Assembly: GCA_018240935.1 (NCBI GenBank)
Contig: JAFEEV010000080.1
Location: forward strand, 1-11,225
DNA length: 11,225 nucleotides
Origin: Pseudomonadota bacterium
GTDB taxonomy: Bacteria > Pseudomonadota > Gammaproteobacteria > Burkholderiales > Nitrosomonadaceae
Direction: 5' to 3'
Shown here one piece after another: positions 1-8,000 of this stretch (within the stretch, counting starts at the first letter, position 1; each line of letters starts with the position of its first letter). The notes below the pieces were generated by a model that saw only the letters and a program-made list of their open reading frames with translations, ran no database searches and was not told the DNA's origin. Made by a program: the position numbers and the translations under genes.

Positions 1-1482
1 AAGTCCTATTTAGCAATTTGTATTGCATTGACTCTTGTTGCCATCTTGATAGCTGATGCTTATTTTATTAGCGAAATCCCACCGCATTGGCAAGCAGTCT
101 TATGGGCCTCGCTGATTTTCACCATCCTGATCACAATCGTTGAGATAACGCGCGCAGAGAAAAATACCCGGAATCTTTCCGATCAGCTCGCTATCAGCAA
201 GGAAAGACTCGGAAATGAGATCAAACATCGATTATGGGCTGAGAAAACCGCTTCCGAGAACAAAATAAAATCACAGTTTATCGATGAAAACATTCCGGTC
301 ATGCTGGCTTATTTCAATACTGATCTGCGCTGCCGCTACCACAACCGGATATTCCGCCGTTGGTTCGGATTAAAACCGGATCAAATCGATGGTCATTTTC
401 TAAAAGAGTTTTCCAATGAAGAATTTTTCTCCGATATTCAGAATCGGAGCGAAGAAATCTTATCCGGGAAAACCATCCATAACGAGCGTATTCTTAAGTC
501 GGCTAAAGGCTTTCCTTATATTTTTACGGAACAGTACTTACCGCATCTCGATAACAAAGGAAAGACGATCGGTTTCTATACGCTGCACACGCCTCGGGCA
601 CAAGAAAAAAGCCGCATTCCAGCAAAAAATACCGAAGTGACTAGCGCGCCAAAACCGGAAGCGAAGAAATCCAATGTAATAGAAAACAAAAACGAGGCAA
701 ACCTTCAGCCCGCCACGCCAGCATCTAAATCAGGCGTCACAGCAACCCGTATTGCCCAGGCAATCGAAGGCGGAGAATTCAATTTATACTGTCAGAAAAT
801 TATCCCGATCAAGTCCTCAGTTTCTTCTTCATCGCACTACGAAATTCTGATTCGCATGCACGAAGAAGAAAATAATCTCATGCCCCCAGGCTCATTTCTG
901 CCGCTTGTCGATCAATTTAAAATGATGCCGAAACTGGATCGCTGGATAATCAATCACATCATCCATTGGTTATCCGGTCACCCCAAAGCCAATTCAGTCT
1001 TTTATCTGAACATTGCCAAAGATTCATTGAGCGATCAAGCTCTCCCTGGTTTCATTCACGATTTATTAAAAAGAACGGGAGTTCCTGCTGCCCATCTCTG
1101 TTTTGAGATCGAGATCGCCGATGCTGAAGCCAATTTAGCCGATACCATAACCTTTACCAATAAAATTCGTGGGCTAGGATGCCTAGTGTCGCTGTGCAGT
1201 TTCACTGAGGCTCCCGAATCGTTTAATCTGCTTGATAAAATGAAAGTCGATTACCTGAAAATCGATGGCAACATCGTTTGCAATATACTGCGCGACGAAG
1301 ATGACTTAGCCAGAATAAAAAGTATTCAGCAGCTCGCTGCTGAAGCAAACACCCAAACAATTGCTGAGATGGTTGAAACAGATGACATCACGGCAAAGCT
1401 TACGGAAATCGGGATTGATTATGCGCAAGGATTCGGCATTGTCAAACCGCATCCATTCAATGATCTTGAATCGGTTGCATAA
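1..1482 (+). CDS. Membrane-anchored PAS-EAL protein with degenerate EAL domain (5' end outside window)
   Basis: The reading frame is open from the first base, so the gene probably begins upstream; a TTG at 28 is possible but would cut into the first hydrophobic helix. Numbering codons from base 1, I see two hydrophobic segments (about 3-24 and 30-50), a charged helix, a PAS-like domain (about 94-199), a Lys/Pro/Glu-rich linker (about 200-245) and an EAL-type domain (about 247-488). Several EAL active-site positions survive: E281 (EIL), N337, E369, K420, E456 and Q476. The DDFGTG motif, however, reads CSFTEA (399-404), so both metal-binding aspartates are lost. EAL enzymes hydrolyse c-di-GMP using metals held there, so I infer an inactive, perhaps c-di-GMP-binding, sensor like FimX. 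Many PAS-EAL proteins carry a GGDEF between these domains; here only the linker is present. It converges on pntB. Confidence 0.85.
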   Translation, partial: KSYLAICIALTLVAILIADAYFISEIPPHWQAVLWASLIFTILITIVEITRAEKNTRNLSDQLAISKERLGNEIKHRLWAEKTASENKIKSQFIDENIPVMLAYFNTDLRCRYHNRIFRRWFGLKPDQIDGHFLKEFSNEEFFSDIQNRSEEILSGKTIHNERILKSAKGFPYIFTEQYLPHLDNKGKTIGFYTLHTPRAQEKSRIPAKNTEVTSAPKPEAKKSNVIENKNEANLQPATPASKSGVTATRIAQAIEGGEFNLYCQKIIPIKSSVSSSSHYEILIRMHEEENNLMPPGSFLPLVDQFKMMPKLDRWIINHIIHWLSGHPKANSVFYLNIAKDSLSDQALPGFIHDLLKRTGVPAAHLCFEIEIADAEANLADTITFTNKIRGLGCLVSLCSFTEAPESFNLLDKMKVDYLKIDGNIVCNILRDEDDLARIKSIQQLAAEANTQTIAEMVETDDITAKLTEIGIDYAQGFGIVKPHPFNDLESVA

Positions 1483-1517
1483 AAAAAGCGCAACTAACTT
1501 AATAGTTGCGCTTTTTT
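1482..1517. terminator. Bidirectional intrinsic terminator between convergent genes
   Basis: A perfect 9-bp stem GCGCAACTA/TAGTTGCGC (1488-1496 and 1503-1511) encloses a 6-nt loop. It is preceded by a run of A and followed by a run of T, so an RNA from either strand ends in a hairpin plus U tract. It starts at the stop codon of the PAS-EAL gene and lies 20 bp from the pntB stop codon, so it can serve both convergent units. Confidence 0.9.
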
Positions 1518-1536
1518 AGAACTTAAATTCTTTACA

Positions 1537-2916
1537 TCACAAAGCTTTGACCATATTCTCAACCACTTTCTTGGCATCGCCAAAAATCATCATGGTTTTA
1601 TCCATATAGAACAAATCATTGTCAAGACCAGCATAGCCCACAGCCATACTACGCTTGACCACCATTACTGTGCGCGCCTTGTGCGCATCCAATATCGGCA
1701 TGCCGTAGATTGGACTGCCAGGAACATTGGCCGCCGGATTCACCACATCATTCGCACCCAGCACCAAAACCACATCGGTATTCGAGAAATCGCTGTTGAT
1801 TTCCTCCATTTCCTGCACTTGTTCGTAAGGAATCTCAGCTTCCGCCAGCAACACGTTCATATGACCCGGCATACGTCCGGCGACAGGATGGATGGCAAAG
1901 CGCACGTTGACTCCTTTTTCATGCAACTTTTCGGCCAGTTCCTTAACCGCATGTTGCGCCCGGGCAACCGCCAAGCCATAGCCCGGCACGATAATCACGC
2001 TGTCGGCATTTCCCATCAGGAATGCCGCATCATCCGCACTGCCGCTACGGTAGGTTTTTTGTACACCGCTGTCCACTGCGGCGGTACCACCATCGCTGCC
2101 AAACCCGCCCAAGATGACGGACAAGAACGGACGGTTCATCGCCTTACACATGATGTACGAGAGGATCGCACCGGAGCTGCCGACCAGCGATCCGGCGATG
2201 ATCAGCATCGGGTTGCCTAACGAAAAGCCGATACCTGCAGCCGCCCATCCGGAATAAGAATTCAGCATGGAAATCACCACCGGCATATCCGCACCGCCGA
2301 TGGGAATAATGATTAGGAATCCCAATACAAAAGCAATTGCCGTCATGGCAATAAACGCGTTCCAGTTGGTAACTTCGCTGAAGAAAAACCATAACCCGAA
2401 ACCGATCATCACCAGCGCCAAAATTAAATTCAGCGCATGCTGGCCAGCGAATACAATCGGCGTGCCGCTCATACGGCCCGACAACTTCAAGAATGCAATC
2501 ACGGAACCCGACCATGTCATGGCGCCGATGAACGTACCCAGGAACAACTCCAATTTACTGCCTGCAGGCAATACCTCGGGCAATCCGAATGAAACCGGAT
2601 TGTTAACTGCGGCAATCGCAATAAAAACCGCCGCCAGACCCACCAAGGAGTGCATGAATGCAACCAGCTCCGGCATCGCGGTCATCTGCACGCGTTGCGC
2701 AACGATGGCGCCGATCACCCCCCCTACGGCGATGCAACTTAAAATCAGAATCCAGTTCTGAGTCAGCGTCAGTGTCGTGGCAACGGCAATCGCCATGCCG
2801 ATCATGCCGAACAGATTGCCGCGGCGCGCAGACTCGGGTGAGCTAAGACCTTTCAGCGCCAGTATGAAGAATACCGAAGCGACTAAATATGCAAGTGCTA
2901 CCATATTTGCTGACAT
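1537..2916 (-). CDS. pntB: Proton-translocating NAD(P) transhydrogenase, beta subunit
   Basis: PntB carries most of the proton channel (domain II) and the NADP(H)-binding domain III of the inner-membrane transhydrogenase, which moves hydride from NADH to NADP+ using the proton gradient. The 459 residues match the usual length (E. coli about 462). Residues 1-270 are a series of hydrophobic helices; H89 and N219 sit where the channel His and Asn of E. coli PntB lie. Domain III shows GYGLAVA (312-318), the GRMPGHMN segment (347-354), GANDVVNP (387-394) and KRSMAVGYAG (421-430), all typical NADP-site elements. The ATG follows the pntAB stop codon with no gap (TAAATG), and an AAGGA lies 9 nt before it inside the end of pntAB, suggesting coupled translation. 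It is the last gene of the operon and ends at the shared terminator. Confidence 0.97.
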   Translation of the reverse strand: MSANMVALAYLVASVFFILALKGLSSPESARRGNLFGMIGMAIAVATTLTLTQNWILILSCIAVGGVIGAIVAQRVQMTAMPELVAFMHSLVGLAAVFIAIAAVNNPVSFGLPEVLPAGSKLELFLGTFIGAMTWSGSVIAFLKLSGRMSGTPIVFAGQHALNLILALVMIGFGLWFFFSEVTNWNAFIAMTAIAFVLGFLIIIPIGGADMPVVISMLNSYSGWAAAGIGFSLGNPMLIIAGSLVGSSGAILSYIMCKAMNRPFLSVILGGFGSDGGTAAVDSGVQKTYRSGSADDAAFLMGNADSVIIVPGYGLAVARAQHAVKELAEKLHEKGVNVRFAIHPVAGRMPGHMNVLLAEAEIPYEQVQEMEEINSDFSNTDVVLVLGANDVVNPAANVPGSPIYGMPILDAHKARTVMVVKRSMAVGYAGLDNDLFYMDKTMMIFGDAKKVVENMVKAL

Positions 2917-3225
2917 TTAGGCATTTCCTTTTTTATCTTTTTTCTTGAACATTTCCAGCATGCGTTGACTCACCAGAAACCCGCCGAATACATTAATTGC
3001 AGCCAATGTAACCGCTGCGGCGCCCAGCCAGACCCCCCAGTCGGTTTCCGCAGGACCGGCCGCCAGCATGGCGCCAACCAAGATAATACCGGAAATGGCG
3101 TTGGTTACCGACATGAGCGGGGTGTGCAACGCCGGTGTGACATTCCACACCACATGGTAACCGACAAAAATCGCCAGCACAAAGACCGTTAAATTGACAA
3201 TCACCGGATCGACTTCACCAATCAT
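2917..3225 (-). CDS. pntAB: Transhydrogenase alpha subunit, membrane part (PntAB / alpha-2)
   Basis: A 102-residue protein matching the C-terminal membrane portion of the single-chain PntA of enterobacteria. Three hydrophobic helices are visible (about 7-29, 39-57 and 63-88), followed by a Lys-rich cytoplasmic tail (KKKDKKG). The family-typical stretch VVWNVTPALHTPLMSVTNAI (25-44) is intact. It supplies the alpha-side helices of the proton channel and pairs with PntB. A strong ribosome site, AAAGGAG, ends 5 nt before the ATG. It begins 15 nt after pntAA stops and abuts pntB. The three-gene split form of transhydrogenase is well known, for example in Rhodospirillum rubrum, so this is not a frameshifted pntA: the break has its own strong ribosome site. 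Confidence 0.95.
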   Translation of the reverse strand: MIGEVDPVIVNLTVFVLAIFVGYHVVWNVTPALHTPLMSVTNAISGIILVGAMLAAGPAETDWGVWLGAAAVTLAAINVFGGFLVSQRMLEMFKKKDKKGNA

Positions 3226-3240
3226 GATTACTCCTTTAAA

Positions 3241-4368
3241 TTATGACTTAGCGGCGATCTCTCCGCCGCCGCACAATAATGTTCCCGCAATGATCTCATC
3301 CGTACGATCTATTTTTAATTCACCGCTTGCCGGATCAAGCATCAGATTCAGAAAATTCATCAGGTTGCGCGCATATAAGGTGCTGGCATCCGCTGCCACC
3401 AAACCGGGCAGATTGGCAATACCGATCAGATGCACGCCATGTTTGACGACGGTTTTATTCAACTCCGATAACGGGCAATTGCCGCCGGCTTCCACCGCCA
3501 TATCGACGATCACCGAACCCGGTTTCATCGCTTGAACGGTTTCTTCCTTAATCAGGACAGGCGCCGGGCGTCCGGGGATCAACGCGGTGGTGATGATGAT
3601 ATCCGCCGCTATCGCGCGTTCGTGCACCAATTCGCCTTGGCGGCGTTTGTAATCATCCGACATTTCGGTCGCATAACCGCCCGCTGTTTCCGCTTTGGCT
3701 TTTTCTTCGTCACTGAGCGGAACTTCTACAAACTTAGCGCCCAAGCTTTCGACTTGTTCTTTCACCGCCGGGCGCACATCGAAAGCTTCCACCACGGCTC
3801 CCAGCCTTTTCGCTGTCGCAATCGCCTGCAAACCGGCAACACCGGCACCCAGAACCAAAACCCGCGCGGCCTTGACAGTACCCGCTGCGGTCATCAGCAT
3901 GGGAAAGAATTTTTGATAAACATTAGCCGCCATAATCACTGCTTTATAGCCTGCAATATTGGCCTGAGACGACAAAACATCCATATTCTGCGCGCGCGAA
4001 ATACGCGGCAATTTTTCCATCGCAAATGCAGTCAACCCATGCTGCGTCAGCGCATCGACACTTTCCTTATGATGCGGCGACAATAGTCCCAGCAATACCG
4101 CATCTTTACGCATCATGGCCAGTTCGCCCGGTTCCGGGCCGCGCACTTTGAGGACAATCTGTGATTGCGCGTACAATTCAGCCGCATCTGTGACGATCGC
4201 CGCACCGGCCTCTTGATAAGCTGAATCCGGTATACTGGCGCCGGCGCCGGCGCCAGACTGCACTGAAACTTTATGAACACCCTTGGCAGTATATTTTTTC
4301 ACGGTCTCCGGTGTAGCTGCTACACGCGTTTCTCCGCCGCGAATCTCTGCTGGTATGCCTATATGCAT
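3241..4368 (-). CDS. pntAA: Transhydrogenase alpha subunit, NAD(H)-binding part (PntAA / alpha-1)
   Basis: The soluble domain I that binds NAD(H) and passes hydride to the NADP site of PntB. The 375 residues have the alanine-dehydrogenase/PntA fold: an N-terminal half starting MHIGIPAEIRGGETRVA, the segment QNMDVLSSQANIAGYKAV (127-144), and a Rossmann domain with GAGVAG (174-179) and the acidic D197 (AFDVRP) that prefers NAD over NADP. The DMAVEAGGN (289-297) and GIANLPGLVA (316-325) segments are also typical. The ATG has GGGAGA about 6 nt upstream. A tandem run of three GGCGCC hexamers (4237-4254) encodes Gly-Ala repeats at residues 39-44. It is first in the pntAA-pntAB-pntB operon. Alanine dehydrogenase is a relative, but the following pntAB and pntB settle the identity. 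Confidence 0.97.
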   Translation of the reverse strand: MHIGIPAEIRGGETRVAATPETVKKYTAKGVHKVSVQSGAGAGASIPDSAYQEAGAAIVTDAAELYAQSQIVLKVRGPEPGELAMMRKDAVLLGLLSPHHKESVDALTQHGLTAFAMEKLPRISRAQNMDVLSSQANIAGYKAVIMAANVYQKFFPMLMTAAGTVKAARVLVLGAGVAGLQAIATAKRLGAVVEAFDVRPAVKEQVESLGAKFVEVPLSDEEKAKAETAGGYATEMSDDYKRRQGELVHERAIAADIIITTALIPGRPAPVLIKEETVQAMKPGSVIVDMAVEAGGNCPLSELNKTVVKHGVHLIGIANLPGLVAADASTLYARNLMNFLNLMLDPASGELKIDRTDEIIAGTLLCGGGEIAAKS

Positions 4369-4649
4369 TGATAATCTCCCTTTTCTTACCAGCCTGCTGG
4401 CAAATAAAAACTAAAATTGTGCTTAATTTTTTAATGAATTGCGGATTATAAATCAATTTCCTTGCAATGCATTAATTGGATCAGGAAAAACTTGATACAG
4501 CCGGATTCTCAGGCGGTTCGCCTAGTCTTTTGTAGTGATAATGGCAACACATGCGGCACATCTACATGCGGCGGAAAGGATGAGATCCGTTCCGGTCACG
4601 CAATGCTTACTCGTAAACTATCCTCAAAACAACAAACCCGCCTTGAAGT
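4369..4649. other. 281-bp non-coding gap between the Hpt gene and pntAA, with an imperfect hairpin
   Basis: This gap separates two same-strand units. The part nearest pntAA is AT-rich and holds the candidate promoter. The part nearest the Hpt gene is GC-richer and contains an imperfect hairpin at 4572-4594 (5 bp, one mismatch, 4 bp, loop GAG) and a short hairpin AGGCG-GTT-CGCCT (4511-4523). Neither has a clear U tract on the minus strand, so I cannot call a terminator for the Hpt unit. The open frames here have no ribosome site or recognisable protein. Confidence 0.5.
4445..4473 (-). promoter_or_regulatory. Possible sigma-70 promoter of the pnt operon
   Basis: On the minus strand a perfect TATAAT (4445-4450) lies 76 bp upstream of the pntAA ATG within an AT-rich tract. 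The hexamer 17 bp further upstream, AATGCA (4468-4473), is a poor -35. A consensus -10 in the only gap before the operon is suggestive, but the weak -35 keeps this tentative. Confidence 0.35.
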
Positions 4650-5036
4650 TTACTCGCTGATTTTACTGAATTCGCTCTCCAGTTGTCGTGTAATCCGTTC
4701 CAGCAAGAGAGGAATCTCGGCCATTTGAGATTCCGCACCGGGCCAGTCATTATCGACACTCGCTTTTTCAAGCGCTTCGCATAAATCAGCAAAACCTGAA
4801 GCACCGATCGTTCTGGCAGAGGATTTCAATTTGTGACCTAAGCGGCCTAGCATTGATAAATCTTTCTCAGCTTGCGCCGCTTTCATTTCCACGAGCGTGT
4901 CAGTCGCCACTTCAATGAATTTGAGGCCGAATTTACGCACCAGCACGGGATTGTCATGAAACATCCGGCGCATGACGGCAATATCGACCGGTAACGATTC
5001 GTCCGGCCCCGATCCGTTTTTCACTTCGTCAATCAC
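4650..5036 (-). CDS. Stand-alone Hpt (histidine phosphotransfer) domain protein
   Basis: A 128-residue, mostly helical protein. The Hpt signature LGHKLKSSARTIGA (66-79) carries the phosphorylatable H68, followed by the usual Gly and the GFADLCEALE helix. Hpt proteins relay phosphate between receiver domains, typically between a hybrid kinase and a response regulator. The start is a GTG, the first available in this frame after the in-frame stop of the preceding oxidoreductase gene; that stop is only 6 nt away. A GGAG lies about 11 nt upstream, which is rather far, so translation is probably coupled to the oxidoreductase gene. No histidine kinase is in view; two receiver proteins lie upstream on the same strand and are candidate partners. 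The function is clear at the domain level, but the pathway is unknown. Confidence 0.85.
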   Translation of the reverse strand: MIDEVKNGSGPDESLPVDIAVMRRMFHDNPVLVRKFGLKFIEVATDTLVEMKAAQAEKDLSMLGRLGHKLKSSARTIGASGFADLCEALEKASVDNDWPGAESQMAEIPLLLERITRQLESEFSKISE

Positions 5037-5042
5037 TTCGTT

Positions 5043-8000
5043 TCATACTCCGATTTTCAAGCAACGATCGATCCAGCGGCTGGTCAGCTTCTCTTGCACG
5101 GTATTCTGGCGCAAACGCATTGCCAATCCGGGGAAGTCGACTTGATCCAATGGCTGATCCTGATTGTAGCAAGAAAATACGTAAGTAATCTCGCCGGTTT
5201 CCGGATTTTCGTGCGGTTGCAGGCATTGCGCGCAAATCTCTTTCATCATGCACTGCATCGGCGAATTGATCGAGCCGATGGCAAAATGATCCGCTTTCAG
5301 ATACGGCTTCAACTGATTATGGCGCGCCACCCCGACAGCCGCCATCATGCGATCGGAACCGATGGCGATGATATGCCCGGCATCCGCCAGCGCAACCGGC
5401 TGCTCACCCAATTCACCGCTGGCGTAAGCCACCATGGCTTGTACGATGTTGCCAACAAAACTTTTGTCTTGCGGACGAGTAGGTGTGAATCCGGGCGCTT
5501 CGTCGCAGCACCACACCACAATATCGGCGGCCGCCTCAATTTCAGCCACTTTATAACGATCCACCAGTTTCTTGTAACCAGCGAAATACAGCACTTTGGA
5601 TCCCGCTGCACGGGCAGCGGCGCCGATGGAAAATAACACGGCATTACCCAAACCGCCGCCGACCAGCACCACGGTTTCATGGGATGGAATTTCAGTCGGT
5701 GTGCCGGTCGGTCCCATCAGAATAACCGGTTCACCCGGTTTCAGCGTAGCGCATAGATTGGAAGAGCCTCCCATCTCCAGCACGATCAGCGAAACCAAAC
5801 CTTGCTTCAGATCCACCGATGCGCCGGTCAGCGCCAGGCCTTCCATCGCCAACCTGGTATCGTTGCTGATCGGAGCATGCGTGGCAAAATTCTGGAAGCG
5901 GTAAAACTGGCCGGGCTGGAAATGCTCCGCCGCCATAGGCGCATGAACGACCACTTCGATAATATTAGGCGCCAGTCTCTCCACTTTATGCACAATCGGC
6001 CGCAATTGCCGGTTTAGTCCGGTAAAAAATTGCTGCGTAGATTCGCTGGACGCCGGTTTAATCCGCTCCAGCACGCGACTGACTACCGGATAACCTTGTT
6101 TCGCACTGGACATGGCCTTGACCACGTTACCCGAGAACGAAGGGTGCAAATCGCCGAAGAAACTGATAAAACGGCCGTCTTGTGCATCCTTGTAGCGGCT
6201 CAGCAGAACGGCAGGATAATCCGGCTTGGGATTGGCGTACGCAGGTTTGACCGGATTACCTTCCTCGTCGCAGGCATTGAAATAACGGCCGTCGAGTTGG
6301 TAGGTTTTGTCATCTTCGCGCGCCAGTACCGTATTCGGCTGCGTCCCGGCCGCCACCAGCAAGGCGCGCGCCGCCAATTGCACCTCGCCGGCATCGTGCC
6401 ACTGTCCGGCTTCATCGCGTTTTTGCACGGCAAATCGCACCGATTGCGTATGTCCCCAAACATCGACATCGACGCGCACCGGCGTCATGCCTTCGGCGAA
6501 CCAAATGCCTTCTTCCAGCGCTTTTTCAACTTCTTCATGATTCAAGGTATAAGAAGGGCTATCGATCAAGCGTTTGCGATACGCAATCGTCGCCCCTCCC
6601 CAGGATTGCAGCAAAGCGATGATATTCGCCGCCCGTCCTTCCTGTTCCGCAGCCTGGCGCTCGGCGCGGATGGCGCGCGCGTGATTCAGGAATTCATCCG
6701 CGATGGCTTTTTCTTCCTCGTCCCAAATCGCCCGGATCGCGGCTTCGCTTTGCACGGCCGTGAGAATCTCATAGCGCTTCAGGAATTTTTCCACTTGCAC
6801 CGGATAATACGCCAGTGCTTCGGTGGCCGTATCGATGGCGGTCAAGCCGCCGCCAATCACCACCACCGGCAAGCGCAGCTGCATGTTGGCGATCGAATCG
6901 CCTTGCGCGGCGCCCGTCAATTGCAGCCCCATCAGGAAATCCGATGCCGCACGCACGCCGCGCGCCAAGCCGTTCGGCATGTTGAGCACCGTGGGACGTC
7001 CGGCGCCCGCCGCCAGTGCGACGTGATCGAATCCCAGCGCGAATGCGTCGTCAGTAGTTAAGGTGCCGCCGAAACGCACACCGCCGAACAGGGCAAATTC
7101 TTCTCTGCGTTCAAGCAGCAAGCGGATTAACTTCAAAAAGTTTTTATTCCAGCGCACCGTAATGCCATATTCGGCGACACCGCCAAAACCGCCCGGCATG
7201 CGCTCGTCCAGATTTTCTTCCAAAAAGCTGGCGGCGCGGATCGCCTTGAACGGCACACGCTCGCCGCGCGCATCGACCCCGGAAATATCCTCCGGCAGCG
7301 GCTCAATCTTGAGACCGTCGATACCGGCCACGGTATGCCCTTCGTTCATCAGATGATGCGCCAATGTATACCCGGCCGGTCCCATGCCGACCACCAGAAC
7401 TTTGCGTCCGGATGCCGCTTTCGGTACCGGACGGCGCAGATTCAGCGGATTCCAGCGGGTCAACAGGCTATAAATTTCAAAACCCCACGGCAGCGCCAGC
7501 ACATCTTTCAATGTCCGGGTTTCGGCTTGCGGAATATCGACCGGATCCTGCTTCTGATAAATGCACGATTTCATGCAATCGTTGCAGATACGATGACCGG
7601 TACCGGCGCACATCGGGTTATCCAGCACGATCATCGCCAGACTGCCTACCGCAACCCCATGCGCTTTCAGTTTATGAAACTCGGAAATGCGTTCTTCCAG
7701 CGGACACCCCGCCAGCAACGCACCCAATTCGCTTTTTTTGAAGGTTACCGGTTCGTCCGGAGTTTTGGGTTTTTGTTTAAAGCCTTTCGAGCAGGAATCC
7801 TTACCTTGCTCGTGACACCAAATGCAATAATTGGCTTCATCGAGCGCACCCATCAGATTGGTGCCTTCATCGGTCAATGCAAAACCGTTGCGCTCACGCA
7901 AGTGCCCGAGACTGTGCAACGGATAACCCGCCGATTCGTCCGTGTGCAATGACAGCAAGTGCTGGAAATCCAGTTTGGCGGGCGTCTTGAACAGAATACC

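Noticed and set aside
3532..4086. A 184-codon open frame on the + strand inside pntAA
   Set aside because: It is antisense to a confidently identified conserved gene and shows no family features.
4237..4254. Three tandem GGCGCC hexamers as a repeat expansion of interest
   Set aside because: Short, in frame, and encodes a Gly-Ala loop in PntAA; more likely codon-level coincidence than a functional repeat.
2917..4368. pntAA and pntAB as a frameshifted single pntA
   Set aside because: Each has its own ribosome site and complete domain, and the split arrangement is a known normal form.
4572..4594. Hairpin downstream of the Hpt gene as an intrinsic terminator
   Set aside because: The stem has a mismatch and no U tract follows on the minus strand.
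4462..4728. A small + strand open frame in the 281-bp gap and into the Hpt gene
   Set aside because: No ribosome site or recognisable protein, and it overlaps the Hpt coding region on the opposite strand.
6030..7061. A 343-codon open frame on the + strand
   Set aside because: It lies fully antisense to the well-supported oxidoreductase gene, has no recognisable domain and no ribosome site, and reads as an Arg/His-rich mirror of coding sequence.
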